In this document: positions 1-8,877 of the stretch, one piece after another
Layout: each line of letters begins with the position of its first letter
Numbering within the stretch: position 1 is the first letter of the stretch
DNA from: Bifidobacterium italicum
GTDB taxonomy: Bacteria; Actinomycetota; Actinomycetes; Actinomycetales; Bifidobacteriaceae
NCBI RefSeq assembly: GCF_002286915.1
Contig: NZ_MVOG01000007.1
Coordinates: 1-63,403 of the forward strand
Length of the DNA stretch: 63,403 bases
Direction of reading: 5' to 3'
Notes under the pieces: model-generated
What the model saw: the letters and a program-made list of their open reading frames with translations, nothing else
The model's database searches: none
What the model was told of the DNA's origin: nothing
Position numbers and translations under genes: made by a program

Positions 1-591
1 CTCGAGGCCGGCAGGGAACTCAAACGGCTCGCCGATGCGCTCACCCGCATCCACGACGCCGACCACGCCGCACGCTGGGGCGAGGCGCCCGACGCATGGC
101 GCGAACGTTGGCGGCACATGCTCACCGAACGCACCTTCGCCCGCGAGCACCCCGACGACCCCAGGGCGGCCACGTCCAGAAGCGGCTGGTGGTGGACGCA
201 CCTGCGGCTGCGCCGCGCCTACTTCAGGCTCGAACGCCTCTTTCGCAACGGATCCCTGTTCTGCTTCCTCGAGCCCGAACTGCGCACGTACGGGCCGGTG
301 CCGCGCGACGGCAACCGGCTCGAGGGCGGCCTCAACGCCGCGATCAAACGCATGCTGGTCAACCACCGCGGCATGCCCGAGAACCACATGCGCCGCGCCT
401 GCGAATGGCTGTGCTACATGAAAAGCGCCAAACCAGACCCCACCCGCATCCTCAAGGAACACGACCAGCATGCCGCCGGCACCGATACCGACAACGCCGA
501 TGACGAATCGACGACACAACCCACCCTCGGCAACGGCATCGACTGGAACGAATTCCACAGCCCCACCCGCTACCCCAACAGCACCGACTAG
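1..591 (+). CDS. Transposase, C-terminal part (IS256/IS1249-like), truncated by the window edge
   Basis: The frame is open from base 1 and ends at TAG 589-591, giving 196 residues of a C-terminal portion. The segment around codons 70-140 has the look of an IS256-superfamily (IS1249-type) transposase tail: RSGWWWTHLRLRRAYFRLER, then NRLEGG, then NHRG, then RACEWLCYM. In that family the NRLEG region carries the last acidic residue of the catalytic triad; here that would be the E of NRLEGG (inference). The tail after about residue 150 is polar and low in complexity. The N-terminal part lies outside the window, so whether the element is intact cannot be judged. The repeated sequence just downstream fits an IS end. 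The family assignment rests on motif memory and could be a related mutator-type transposase. Confidence 0.72.
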   Translation, partial: LEAGRELKRLADALTRIHDADHAARWGEAPDAWRERWRHMLTERTFAREHPDDPRAATSRSGWWWTHLRLRRAYFRLERLFRNGSLFCFLEPELRTYGPVPRDGNRLEGGLNAAIKRMLVNHRGMPENHMRRACEWLCYMKSAKPDPTRILKEHDQHAAGTDTDNADDESTTQPTLGNGIDWNEFHSPTRYPNSTD

Positions 592-735
592 AAGTCTAAA
601 ACAACACGTTCAGTTCCTATATGCCCTATATGCCAACGGCACCGACTAGAAGTCTAAATCAACACAAAATGACCTATATGCCAAAATGACCTATATGCCT
701 AGAAGTCTAAATCAACGCAAAATGACCTATATGCC
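588..735. repeat. Clustered direct repeats at the 3' end of the insertion sequence
   Basis: The string CTAGAAGTCTAAA occurs three times, starting at 588, 646 and 699. The first two copies are preceded by nearly the same 12 bases (AACAGCACCGACT / AACGGCACCGACT), so the last codons of the transposase frame are duplicated outside the gene. AAAATGACCTATATGCC occurs at about 667-682, 683-698 and 719-735, and a shorter CTATATGCC is doubled at 617-634. The pattern looks like an IS terminus that has been copied by slippage or by repeated imprecise insertion or excision. Confidence 0.75.
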
Positions 736-760
736 AATAAGTAACATATTATATAAAAAC

Positions 761-782
761 GGGGGGAGCATAAGCTCCCCCT
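761..782. terminator. Hairpin beyond the IS end
   Basis: GGGGGAGC (762-769) pairs with GCTCCCCC (774-781) around a four-base ATAA loop. A small second inverted repeat (CGGAAATCTCCG) follows. There is no U tract on the plus side, but an A-rich stretch lies on the left (ATATAAAAAC). Read on the minus strand this is a hairpin followed by a T-rich run (GTTTTTATAT), so it could end minus-strand transcription arriving from the 1013-2284 gene. Confidence 0.5.
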
Positions 783-1012
783 TGCGGAAATCTCCGTTAG
801 CATTCAAGATGGCTATCAAGTCCATCCTTACTGGAAATTAGCAGTTTCTAGAATAATCGCCGCCGAAAGTATTGTCAAATTGACGTCAGGTCATTCATCG
901 TCGTTGCCTGTCCGTAGCTGCAGACCTCCTAAAATCGTCGCACGCTCACTCAATAGATTCAGTGCACATCCTATGCTGCTGGAGCAGGAGTCGCGGTACA
1001 ACGACCACAGAC
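783..1012. other. Intergenic stretch without a recognised gene
   Basis: Bases 592-1012 hold the IS-end repeats and one hairpin. From 783 to 1012 the sequence is of moderate GC content and has no convincing reading frame or RNA gene. It separates the mobile-element remnant from the glutamate-cysteine ligase-family gene, whose stop codon is at 1013. Confidence 0.5.
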
Positions 1013-2284
1013 CTACCCCTGCCTTACCTCGGGTCGCATCGCATCCCCCGGCACCTGATCAAGCGTGTCGCCCACGCCCAAGACCTCCGCCCAGTACTCC
1101 ATCGGCCGGTCGTACGGCTTCGCGTCTCCCCCGCGCGACTGCAGCACGGCCTTCGCGGCGTGCACGTCCTCGCCGGTCAGACCGCTGAAATACGATTTGA
1201 GCCTGCCGCGGCGCTCCGGGTCGTAGAACAGGTCGCCGACGATCTGCGTGAGCCGCTCGGCGCGTTCCACCGGCAGCGAATCCCAATGCCGCATCTCGAT
1301 GAAGTTCTTCAGGCGCACGTCGTTGAAATGCGTCGAGAGCACATGGTTGATCTCGTAGGCGTTGAGCTCGCGGTCCGGGTAGACGTCGGCCGCGTTCGAG
1401 GAGAACGCGGCGAACTCGAGTTCGTGCTCCGGCCGCCCCTTGTATTCGGGCGTATGCGTCAGGTCGGCGAACATGAGCGGCGTGCTGAGCACGTCGGCCG
1501 CGTAGTCCTCCCAGCCGAAACGCTCATCGTAGAGTCCCGGCGTCACGTTCGTGCGCTGCACGTCGAGATAGTCCCACATCCGCTGGCGGCACAGCGGCCA
1601 TGGGTTGCGTTCGCCTTCGAAATACGGGGTGTTGCGGAAGAACCATGCGAGGATCGGCCCGATCGCGGTGCCGAGCCGCATCTTGTCGATCGCGTCGCGT
1701 TCGCTCGTGTAGTCGATGCTCACCTGCGTCGACGCCGACGCGCGCATCATGCACGGGCCGAATTGGCCGACGCGTCCCAGATACTCGTTCATCGCCGCGT
1801 AGCGTCGTTTCGGGTTGAGCGGAATGTCGGCGTACGACGTCTTCGGCTGGTAGCCGTAGTTGACGAGGCGGAATCCGAGCTCGTCGAGGATCGGCTGCGC
1901 CTCCTCGATGAACCGCCCGTGCAATGCGCGCAGTTCCTCAGGCTTGTGCAGGATGCCGATCGACGTTTCGATCTGTCCGCCGGGTTCGAGCGAGACCGCG
2001 AGTCCTTCGCGGCCCAATCCGACCAGATGGTCGTCCTGCCAGTATTCCTGATCGGCGTCGTAGTACGGCCGCAGGCGCCGAAGCAGCTCCTCCACGCCGT
2101 TCGGCTCGCCGTAGGTGACGGCCGTGTCGTCGGCGTTGTGCACCGGCAGATGTTCAATCTCCACGCCGAAGCCCCCGGTTCCGGGCGCGGAGCATCCCTC
2201 TTCGAAGAAACGGACAAGGCTGCGCACATGCTTCGGATTCGGTTCGGCGAGCAGATGCGCGTATGAGACTCGTGGTGTTGTCAT
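1013..2284 (-). CDS. Glutamate-cysteine ligase, GCS2 family
   Basis: A 423-residue cytosolic enzyme beginning MTTPRVSYAH. It matches the GCS2-type glutamate-cysteine ligase fold found in plants, proteobacteria and actinobacteria (GshA/EgtA): GGFGVEIEH near residue 40 supplies the metal- and glutamate-binding acidic residues, SLEPGGQIE follows near 100, and the family segment MRASASTQVSIDY lies in the middle. The reaction would be ATP-dependent joining of glutamate to cysteine. No glutathione synthetase or ergothioneine genes are nearby, so the pathway is open; gamma-glutamylcysteine itself may be the redox product. The frame continues 28 codons further upstream, but that extension is not protein-like, so ATG 2284 was chosen although its Shine-Dalgarno site is weak. 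It lies 196 bases downstream of the activase fusion on the same strand. Confidence 0.85.
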   Translation of the reverse strand: MTTPRVSYAHLLAEPNPKHVRSLVRFFEEGCSAPGTGGFGVEIEHLPVHNADDTAVTYGEPNGVEELLRRLRPYYDADQEYWQDDHLVGLGREGLAVSLEPGGQIETSIGILHKPEELRALHGRFIEEAQPILDELGFRLVNYGYQPKTSYADIPLNPKRRYAAMNEYLGRVGQFGPCMMRASASTQVSIDYTSERDAIDKMRLGTAIGPILAWFFRNTPYFEGERNPWPLCRQRMWDYLDVQRTNVTPGLYDERFGWEDYAADVLSTPLMFADLTHTPEYKGRPEHELEFAAFSSNAADVYPDRELNAYEINHVLSTHFNDVRLKNFIEMRHWDSLPVERAERLTQIVGDLFYDPERRGRLKSYFSGLTGEDVHAAKAVLQSRGGDAKPYDRPMEYWAEVLGVGDTLDQVPGDAMRPEVRQG

Positions 2285-2480
2285 AAGTGCCCATAGTAAC
2301 GTGCACGAACGGGGACACGGCGCCGCTGTTCTAAAACTTCCTGATAATCTGTACAAATTTGCCGGCATTACGACGACCTACGCCGTCGAGCATCCGTCCG
2401 TATGCGACGACGTCCCGCCCGCGCGCATGGTTCCATCAACCCGTCCGCCGCCGACGCGGAGCGGCGAAAACGGCCGTGCG

Positions 2481-5400
2481 TCAGTGACGCGCGGCCTTCT
2501 TCGCCGCCGCGATCATCAGCTTGATCCTGTTGAGCTGGTTCGCCTCGCTCGCACCCGGATCGTAGTCGATCGAGACGATGTTCGCCTCCGGGTACATCCT
2601 GCGGATCTTGCCGAACATGCCGCGCCCGGTCACATGGTTCGGCAGGCAGGCGAAGGGCTGCGCGCAGATGACGTTCGGGCAGCCGGATTCGATGAGCTCG
2701 ACAATCTCGCCGCTCAGAAGCCATCCTTCGCCGGCCTGCACGCCGATCGACGTGACGGTCGCCGCCTTCCTCACGAGCTCGCCCATCGGCAGGTCCTTCT
2801 CGAACTTGCCGCCACTGGCGTCGAGCGCGTCGTGCACCGGTTTCATGTAGGCGTGGATGACGCCCTTGAACGCGCCCATCAGCGCCTTGTTGCGTCCCAT
2901 GCCGATGTTGTGCGCGTTCCATTCGTTGATGTACGGGCGCATCGTCATGAAGTCGATGATGCCCGGCACGACGGCTTCGCAGTCCTGCGATTCGATGACG
3001 TCGACGACGTGGTTGTTCGCGTCCGGATGGTATTTGACGAGGATCTCGCCGACGACGCCGACGCGCACCTTGCGCGGCACATCGCGCAGCGGCAGCGCGT
3101 CGAAGCTGCGCACGATGCCCTTGACGAGCGCCGCGTACGTCCAGTGTCCGCGCCCGTAGAGCATCTTCGCGGTGCGCGAGTTGCCGTGGTCGAGCAGCGT
3201 CTCGCGCACGATCGTGTTCCAGCGTTCGTACAGCCGGTTCGCGCTGCCCGGCCGCTGTTCGTACGGCCGCACACGGTAGAGGCATTTCATCAGCAGGTCG
3301 CCGATGATGAGCGCCTTCGCCGCCCGATGCAGCAGCGGCACCGTCGGCGTGAAGCCGGGGTTGTCGACGAATCCCTGCGTCGAGATCGCGAGCACCGGGA
3401 TCTGCGGATATCCGGCGTCGATGAGCGCCTTGCGGATCAGGCCGTAGTAGTTCGTCGCCCTGCACATGCCGCCGGTCTGCGAGATCGCGAGCGCCGTCGT
3501 GTCCGGATCGTAGCGTCCCGATTTGATGGCTTCGACGAGCTGTCCGACCGTCATGATCGCCGGGTAGCAGGCATCGTTGTTCACGTATTTGAGTCCGGTC
3601 TCCACGTCGGTCTTGTCGGCGTGCGTGAGCACGTCGAATTTGTAGCCGCTGGCGCGTACTGCGGCTTCGACGAGGCTGAAGTGGATGGGGCTCATCTGCG
3701 GCGCGACGATCGTGTGCGTCTTGCGCATCGCCTTCGTGAACGGCACATGCTGCGCGTAGTTGCTCATCGTGGCTTTCTGCGCGCGCGCATGCTTGGCTCC
3801 GTCGGCGCTGCGCGCGCCGAGGATCGCGTCGAGCATCGCCTGACGTCCGGGCGTCGGCGCCATCGTGCCGGTTTTGCGGAACGTCGATGTCGGCTGTGTG
3901 GACGCCGTCGTCAAGGTCGTCGCCGATGTCGTCGGACGTGCGACGGCCGTGTCGGCGACGGCTTCGCGCGAGTCGCTGCGCCCTTCGCGTTCCTCGACGG
4001 CGGCTTTGAGCGAGCGCAGTCGTATCTTGGCTGCGCCGAGGTTGCTCACTTCGTCGATCTTGAGCATCGTGTACACGTCGGCCTTGTCGGCGAGGATCTC
4101 GGCGACCTGGTCGGTCGTGATCGCGTCGAGGCCGCAGCCGAAGGAGTTGAGCTGCACGAGTTCGAGGCCCGGCCAGTGGGCGACGAAGTCGGCGGCCTTG
4201 TACAGGCGAGCGTGGTACGCCCACTGGTTCATGACGCGCAGCGGCAGTTTCGTTACCTTGCGGTCGTCGACGTGGCGGAAGCCGTCGGCGGCGTGCGCAT
4301 GCGGATCGTCCTCCCCTTCGGCGAGGAACGCGGTCAGGTCGGGCTTGTCGCCGGGGTTCAGCCAGCTGACGGAGTCCTCGGAGAGGACGACCATGCCGAG
4401 CGAGCAGATCGTCTCGGGGATGCCGTGGTTGATTTCGGGGTCGACGTGGTAGGGGCGCCCGGCGAGCACGATGCCGCGGCAGTCGTGTTCCTTCATGTAG
4501 GCGAGTGCGCGCAGCCCCTCCTGCTGCACGTCGTGTTTGAACACCTTGTCTTCGGCGTAGGCGGCGGCGACGGCCAGTTCGGCCTCGTCGCGCGTGACGC
4601 CCGCCCAGGCGAACTCCTCGACGATGCGGTCGACCATGAGGTCGTGTTTGGACAGGTTGAAGTAGGGTTTCATGAACCGTACGCCGTCCTCGCGCAGCCG
4701 CGGCATGTTCGCGTCGACGACGACCGGGTAGTTGGCGACGATCGGGCAGTTGAAATGGTTGTCCGATTCGGGCACGAGGTCGTCCTCGAAGCTCACGCAC
4801 GGATAGAAGATCGTCTTGACGCCCTTGTCGAGCAGCCATGTGATGTGGCCGTGGACGAGTTTCGCCGGGTAGCAGATGTTCTCGGACGCGATCGATTCGA
4901 TGCCGGTCTCGAACAGTTCGTGGTTGCTTCGCCCGGAGATGACGACCTTGAAGCCGAGCGACGTGAGCAACGTGAACCAGAACGGGTAGTTCTCGTACAT
5001 GTTGAGCACGCGCGGGATGCCGATCTCGCCGCGCGTCGCCTTCTTGTCGGTCAGGCGCCGGTAGGCGAAGGCGCGCCTGTACTTGTAGTCGTAGAGGTTC
5101 GGGCGGTCGCTGCGCTTGCGTTTCGCGTCGCCGCCGCGTTCGCAACGGTTGCCGGTCACGTAGCGCGAACCGTCGTGGAACGTCGTGATCGTCAGCTTGC
5201 AGTGGTTCTGGCACAGCTTGCACACGTCGCGCTCGGTCGTCATGCTCAGTTCGTCGAGCGCGTCGCCGGTGAGGATGCTCGAGACGGTGTGCGCGGCGCC
5301 GGCGACGGTCGCGACGTGCGCGGCCGCGTCGTCGGTGTCGCCGTCGGTGTCGTCGGCGACGTCGTCGTAGTGCATGCGCGCGGTGAGCGCGGCGCCGTAC

Positions 5401-7271
5401 GCGCCCATCAGGCCGGCGATGTTCGGCCGCGTCACCTCGCGTTCGGTGAGCAGTTCGAAGGCTCGCAGTACGGCGTCGTTGAGGAACGTGCCGCCCTGCA
5501 CGACGACGTTGTCGCCGAGCTCGCCCGAGTCGCGCAGCTTGATGACCTTGTACAGCGCGTTGCGAACGACCGAATAGCACAGGCCGGCGGCGATGTCCTC
5601 GATGCTCGCGCCCTCCTTCTGCGCCTGTTTGACCGACGAGTTCATGAACACGGTGCAGCGCGAGCCGAGGTCGACCGGAGCCGTGGAGTTGAGCGCGGCC
5701 TGCGTGAACTCCTCGATGCTCAGTCCCATCGACTGCGCGAAGGTCTGCAGGAACGAGCCGCAGCCGGACGAGCACGCCTCGTTGACGGCGATCGAATCGA
5801 TGACGCCGTCGTCGATCGCGAGGTATTTCATGTCCTGGCCGCCGATGTCGATGACGGCGGTGACTCCCGGGCATGTCATCTCGGCGCCGCGGTAATGCGC
5901 CATCGTCTCGACGACGCCCTCGTCCAGATGCAGGCCGGTCGTGATCAGACCTTCGCCGTAGCCGGTCGCGCAGCTGCGCGCGATCCACGCGTCCGCCGGC
6001 AACTCCTGCTGGACGCGCCGCACGATGTCGATCGCCGCGGTCAGCGGCGAGCCGTCGTTCGTCGCGTACGAGCTCCAGACGATCTCGCGGTCGTCGTTGA
6101 CGAGCGTCGCCTTGATCGTCGTCGAGCCGGCGTCGATGCCGAGGAAATGCGGGCCGCGCGCGTCGGCGAGCGTGCCCACGCGCACATGTTCGCGATGGTG
6201 GCGGGCGTCGAAGTCCTCGCGGTCCCGCCCGCCTGCGAACAGCGGCGGCATCGTCGCCGTGTCCGCGCCCAGATTGGTCAGCTCGTCGAGCGCGGCGATG
6301 ATCGAGTCGAGCGTGCGCGGCGGATAGTCGTCGGCATGTTCGATCTGGTCGGGTTCGCCGGCGGCGAGCGCGGCGCCGTACGCGACGTACAGATGGGCGT
6401 CCTCGGGTGTGACGAATTCGTCGACCTTGCCGTCGAGCGCACGGCGGAACGCCTCGCGCAGCTCGGACATGAAGAACAGCGGACCGCCGAGGAAGACGAC
6501 GGTGCCGTGGATCGGACGGCCGGCGGCGAGGCCGGCGATCGTCTGCGTCGCGACGGCCGTGAAGATCGATGCGGCCAGGTCGGGTTTGGCGGCGCCGTCG
6601 TTGATGAGCGGCTGCAGGTCGGTCTTCGCGAAGACGCCGCAGCGCGACGCGATCGGATACAGGTTCCCGTAGCGTTTCGCCATCTCGTTGAGGCCGGCCG
6701 CGTCGGTGTCCAGCAGCGTCGACATCTGGTCGATGAACGCGCCGGTGCCGCCGGCGCATGAACCGTTCATCCGCTGTTCGGGCGTGGGTTTGAGATAGGT
6801 GATCTTCGCGTCCTCGCCGCCGAGTTCGATGATGACGTCGGCCTGCGGGATCTGCTCGTCGATCGCGCGCGTCTCGGCGATGACCTCCTGGACGAACGGC
6901 ACATGGACGGCGTCGGCGAGCGCTAGGCCGCCGGATCCGGTGATCGCGAGCCGCACGGGTTCGCCGGCGCGGCCCCGTTCGGCGAGGCTGTGTTCGATGT
7001 CCTCGAGCAGGCCCCGCATCGTGGCGCGCACGTTCGCATGGTGGCGGCGGTAGTCGGCGAACAGCGGCGCGTCGAGCGCGTCCGAATCGTCGAGGACGAC
7101 GGCTTTGACGGTCGTCGAGCCGATATCGAGGCCGATGCGCAGCGGACGGCCGGCGGTGGTCGTCGCCGGGCGCGCGGCATCGGTTCGCGCCGTTGGCGCG
7201 CTCTCCCCCGTCGTCACGTCGTCGATCGGCATCTGCTCCTCCGGATGAACCATCACTACCTCATTCGTCAT
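2481..7271 (-). CDS. Acyl-CoA dehydratase activase fusion protein (two BadF/HgdC ATPase domains plus DUF2229/HgdB-like region)
   Basis: This 1596-residue protein holds two ASKHA-type ATPase domains of the BadF/BadG/HgdC activase family. The first spans about residues 45-310 (GLDIGSTTVKAVV, ELGGEDAK, CAGGTGAFID) and the second about 375-635 (GIDAGSTTIKATL, DIGGQDMKYL, CSSGCGSFLQ). A long cysteine-containing part follows: CKLCQNHC near 680, then segments such as NNDACYP, GGMCRATNYYG and FACLPNH typical of DUF2229 and 2-hydroxyacyl-CoA dehydratase subunits. In the characterised family the activase holds a [4Fe-4S] cluster between its Cys residues and uses ATP to push one electron into the dehydratase; here activase and electron acceptor appear joined in one chain. 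The true substrate is unknown. ATG at 7253, behind GAGG, is an alternative start six codons downstream. No separate dehydratase genes adjoin it. Confidence 0.87.
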   Translation of the reverse strand: MTNEVVMVHPEEQMPIDDVTTGESAPTARTDAARPATTTAGRPLRIGLDIGSTTVKAVVLDDSDALDAPLFADYRRHHANVRATMRGLLEDIEHSLAERGRAGEPVRLAITGSGGLALADAVHVPFVQEVIAETRAIDEQIPQADVIIELGGEDAKITYLKPTPEQRMNGSCAGGTGAFIDQMSTLLDTDAAGLNEMAKRYGNLYPIASRCGVFAKTDLQPLINDGAAKPDLAASIFTAVATQTIAGLAAGRPIHGTVVFLGGPLFFMSELREAFRRALDGKVDEFVTPEDAHLYVAYGAALAAGEPDQIEHADDYPPRTLDSIIAALDELTNLGADTATMPPLFAGGRDREDFDARHHREHVRVGTLADARGPHFLGIDAGSTTIKATLVNDDREIVWSSYATNDGSPLTAAIDIVRRVQQELPADAWIARSCATGYGEGLITTGLHLDEGVVETMAHYRGAEMTCPGVTAVIDIGGQDMKYLAIDDGVIDSIAVNEACSSGCGSFLQTFAQSMGLSIEEFTQAALNSTAPVDLGSRCTVFMNSSVKQAQKEGASIEDIAAGLCYSVVRNALYKVIKLRDSGELGDNVVVQGGTFLNDAVLRAFELLTEREVTRPNIAGLMGAYGAALTARMHYDDVADDTDGDTDDAAAHVATVAGAAHTVSSILTGDALDELSMTTERDVCKLCQNHCKLTITTFHDGSRYVTGNRCERGGDAKRKRSDRPNLYDYKYRRAFAYRRLTDKKATRGEIGIPRVLNMYENYPFWFTLLTSLGFKVVISGRSNHELFETGIESIASENICYPAKLVHGHITWLLDKGVKTIFYPCVSFEDDLVPESDNHFNCPIVANYPVVVDANMPRLREDGVRFMKPYFNLSKHDLMVDRIVEEFAWAGVTRDEAELAVAAAYAEDKVFKHDVQQEGLRALAYMKEHDCRGIVLAGRPYHVDPEINHGIPETICSLGMVVLSEDSVSWLNPGDKPDLTAFLAEGEDDPHAHAADGFRHVDDRKVTKLPLRVMNQWAYHARLYKAADFVAHWPGLELVQLNSFGCGLDAITTDQVAEILADKADVYTMLKIDEVSNLGAAKIRLRSLKAAVEEREGRSDSREAVADTAVARPTTSATTLTTASTQPTSTFRKTGTMAPTPGRQAMLDAILGARSADGAKHARAQKATMSNYAQHVPFTKAMRKTHTIVAPQMSPIHFSLVEAAVRASGYKFDVLTHADKTDVETGLKYVNNDACYPAIMTVGQLVEAIKSGRYDPDTTALAISQTGGMCRATNYYGLIRKALIDAGYPQIPVLAISTQGFVDNPGFTPTVPLLHRAAKALIIGDLLMKCLYRVRPYEQRPGSANRLYERWNTIVRETLLDHGNSRTAKMLYGRGHWTYAALVKGIVRSFDALPLRDVPRKVRVGVVGEILVKYHPDANNHVVDVIESQDCEAVVPGIIDFMTMRPYINEWNAHNIGMGRNKALMGAFKGVIHAYMKPVHDALDASGGKFEKDLPMGELVRKAATVTSIGVQAGEGWLLSGEIVELIESGCPNVICAQPFACLPNHVTGRGMFGKIRRMYPEANIVSIDYDPGASEANQLNRIKLMIAAAKKAARH

Positions 7272-7718
7272 TCACTCGCGGCATTCGCCCGCGACGCCCG
7301 GCAATGGCGTGATTCCACCATTTGCGCCCGGTATGTCGGGTTTCGTCGCCCTCGGAGACCCGCATATGGCAATCATTACAGCATAGTCAGCCCTCGGTAC
7401 GTTCGCTTCGGCACGAGCGGGCCTGATTAGGTGCGTGCCCGGTTCGGGTGTCTGCGACGCGTCCGCGGCGGCTCTTTCAGACGTATCTGCGTTGAGAGGG
7501 AGCAACTTCTCCGCATATGCCGAGTATCAGCGTTCCTCTGCATTGAAAACAGGCGGTTCTCAGGGCGTATACTCGTCATATCCTCCGAAGTTGCTCTCCC
7601 TCAACGCAGATAGGTGCCATAAGCGAAGCGACACTGCTAAAATCACCGGTATCGAAAAGCCGTGCATCGCGCGCAAGGCGCCCGACAGGAACGCCGCCCG
7701 ACGTGAAGGCGCCGGGAC
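7272..7718. other. Divergent intergenic region
   Basis: About 450 bases separate two divergent genes. The only clear structure is the 43-bp inverted repeat at 7485-7611. A 77-codon minus-strand frame (7272-7505) runs through one arm; it has unremarkable composition and no ribosome binding site, and is not called. Promoters for both neighbours presumably lie here, but no pair of -35/-10 elements stands out. Confidence 0.45.
7485..7611. repeat. 43-bp imperfect inverted repeat with a 41-base spacer
   Basis: Bases 7485-7527 (ATCTGCGTTGAG ... GAGTAT) and the reverse complement of 7569-7611 agree at 36 of 43 positions, with the ends and the GAGCAACTTC core conserved. The two arms are separated by 7528-7568. 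The element lies between the divergently transcribed activase fusion and the membrane protein that starts at 7719. It could be a small non-autonomous mobile element, a REP-like repeat or a large cruciform regulatory site. No reading frame through it is convincing. Confidence 0.8.
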
Positions 7719-8846
7719 ATGGCGCGCAAGCAGACCGCAGACCAGCATACGGGGGTGCCCATGTCCGAACGCAGATACGAACCGACCGATCCTGAGGCTC
7801 CGACATCCGACGACACCGCCGCGTTCCCCGCAACGTTGGCGCCGACGGAGGCGATGCCTCAAGCCATGCCTCAGACGATGCCGACGACACGCATCGACAT
7901 CGAGGAGCGGATCAGCGAAAGCCCCGCCGCGGTGGCGCTACCGCCGCGTCCGGCCGAACCGGCCCCCGTCAGTTTCCCGCCGGCGGAACCGCCGTCCGCT
8001 GACAATGGGGACGCTGGCGGCGACGGTGCGGACGGGGGCGCAAACCCAGGAAAGCCGCGCAGAAGGTGGCCGATTGTCACGGCGATCGTCGTCGCCGTCG
8101 CGCTCATCGCCGGCGTATGCGGCGCGATCGTCTACAGCAACAAACATGCCGAGGCGCTGCTGCGGTGCCGCACGGCGGTCAGCGATTTCAGCGATGCGCG
8201 CAAGAAGCTCGTCGACACGACGAAGAACCTGTCGTCGACGCAGCAGTGGGTGCTTGACGCGCTCGGCGTCAACGGCATGATCGACGCGGTCGCCGACGCC
8301 GCGGGTGTAGCCGAGCAGACCGTCTCGACCGAGGGATGCGCGGCGAACGCGACGATCACGCAGCTCAACCTCGTCGCCGACACCGTCAGCAATACGACCG
8401 ATTCGCTCAACAAGTCGGTCGCCGAGATCACGAAGCAGCAGGAAAAGCAGCGCGACCTGCTCGGCAGCGGCGACTGGAAGAAGAAAGCGATGGAGTGGCT
8501 CGGCGGCTCCGGTTCGGACGAATCTGGCGACGCGACAACCGACGGCGCGGACAGCGGCAAGACCACCGACGACGCGGACGACGACACGTCCGCGGCGAAG
8601 AAGGGATTCAAGGATTCGCTCGAACATGCGAAGGGACTGCTCGCGTCGGTCAAGCAGCAGTACGGCGATTCGGCGGCCGGCAAGCGGATCAGCGATGGCT
8701 TGCAGTCGGCGATCGACGCGGCCGAAAAGCTCGACCTGTCGCCGATCACGAATTCGAAGATCTACAAGGCCGCCAAGGTGACGCTCGACGAGGCGATCTC
8801 CACCGTCAGCAACTGGATCGACTCGCAGGCCGCGAAGGCGCGGTAG
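7719..8846 (+). CDS. Single-pass membrane protein with extracytoplasmic helical domain, function unknown
   Basis: A 375-residue protein of unrecognised family. Residues 1-110 are acidic and Pro/Ala-rich and probably cytoplasmic and disordered. A basic stop (KPRRRW) precedes one transmembrane helix at about 115-140. The outer part is helical and polar, with two cysteines flanking the first helical region (LLRCRTAV and STEGCAAN) that could form a disulphide. An Asp/Ser/Gly-rich spacer follows near 255-290 and another helical part reaches the C-terminus. A second ATG at 7761 (MSERRYEP) is an alternative start. It is convergent with nrdG. The layout suggests a cell-envelope sensor or tether, but no catalytic motif is visible. 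Confidence 0.75.
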   Translation: MARKQTADQHTGVPMSERRYEPTDPEAPTSDDTAAFPATLAPTEAMPQAMPQTMPTTRIDIEERISESPAAVALPPRPAEPAPVSFPPAEPPSADNGDAGGDGADGGANPGKPRRRWPIVTAIVVAVALIAGVCGAIVYSNKHAEALLRCRTAVSDFSDARKKLVDTTKNLSSTQQWVLDALGVNGMIDAVADAAGVAEQTVSTEGCAANATITQLNLVADTVSNTTDSLNKSVAEITKQQEKQRDLLGSGDWKKKAMEWLGGSGSDESGDATTDGADSGKTTDDADDDTSAAKKGFKDSLEHAKGLLASVKQQYGDSAAGKRISDGLQSAIDAAEKLDLSPITNSKIYKAAKVTLDEAISTVSNWIDSQAAKAR

Positions 8847-8851
8847 CGTCG

Positions 8852-8874
8852 GGGCGCCCACGTGTGGGGTGCCC
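8852..8874. terminator. Hairpin between convergent genes
   Basis: GGGCGCCC (8852-8859) pairs with GGGTGCCC (8867-8874), with one G-U type pair, in the 31-base gap between the ends of the membrane protein and nrdG. No U tract is present on either side, so termination is inferred from position only. Confidence 0.35.
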
Positions 8875-8877
8875 GCT

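Noticed and set aside
2115..6761. A 1548-residue plus-strand open frame opposite the activase fusion
   Set aside because: It is the shadow of a real GC-rich gene: composition is Arg/Asp/Val-rich with no domain, while the minus-strand protein has clear ATPase motifs.
7272..7505. A 77-codon minus-strand frame in the divergent gap
   Set aside because: No ribosome binding site, no motif, and it runs through one arm of the inverted repeat.
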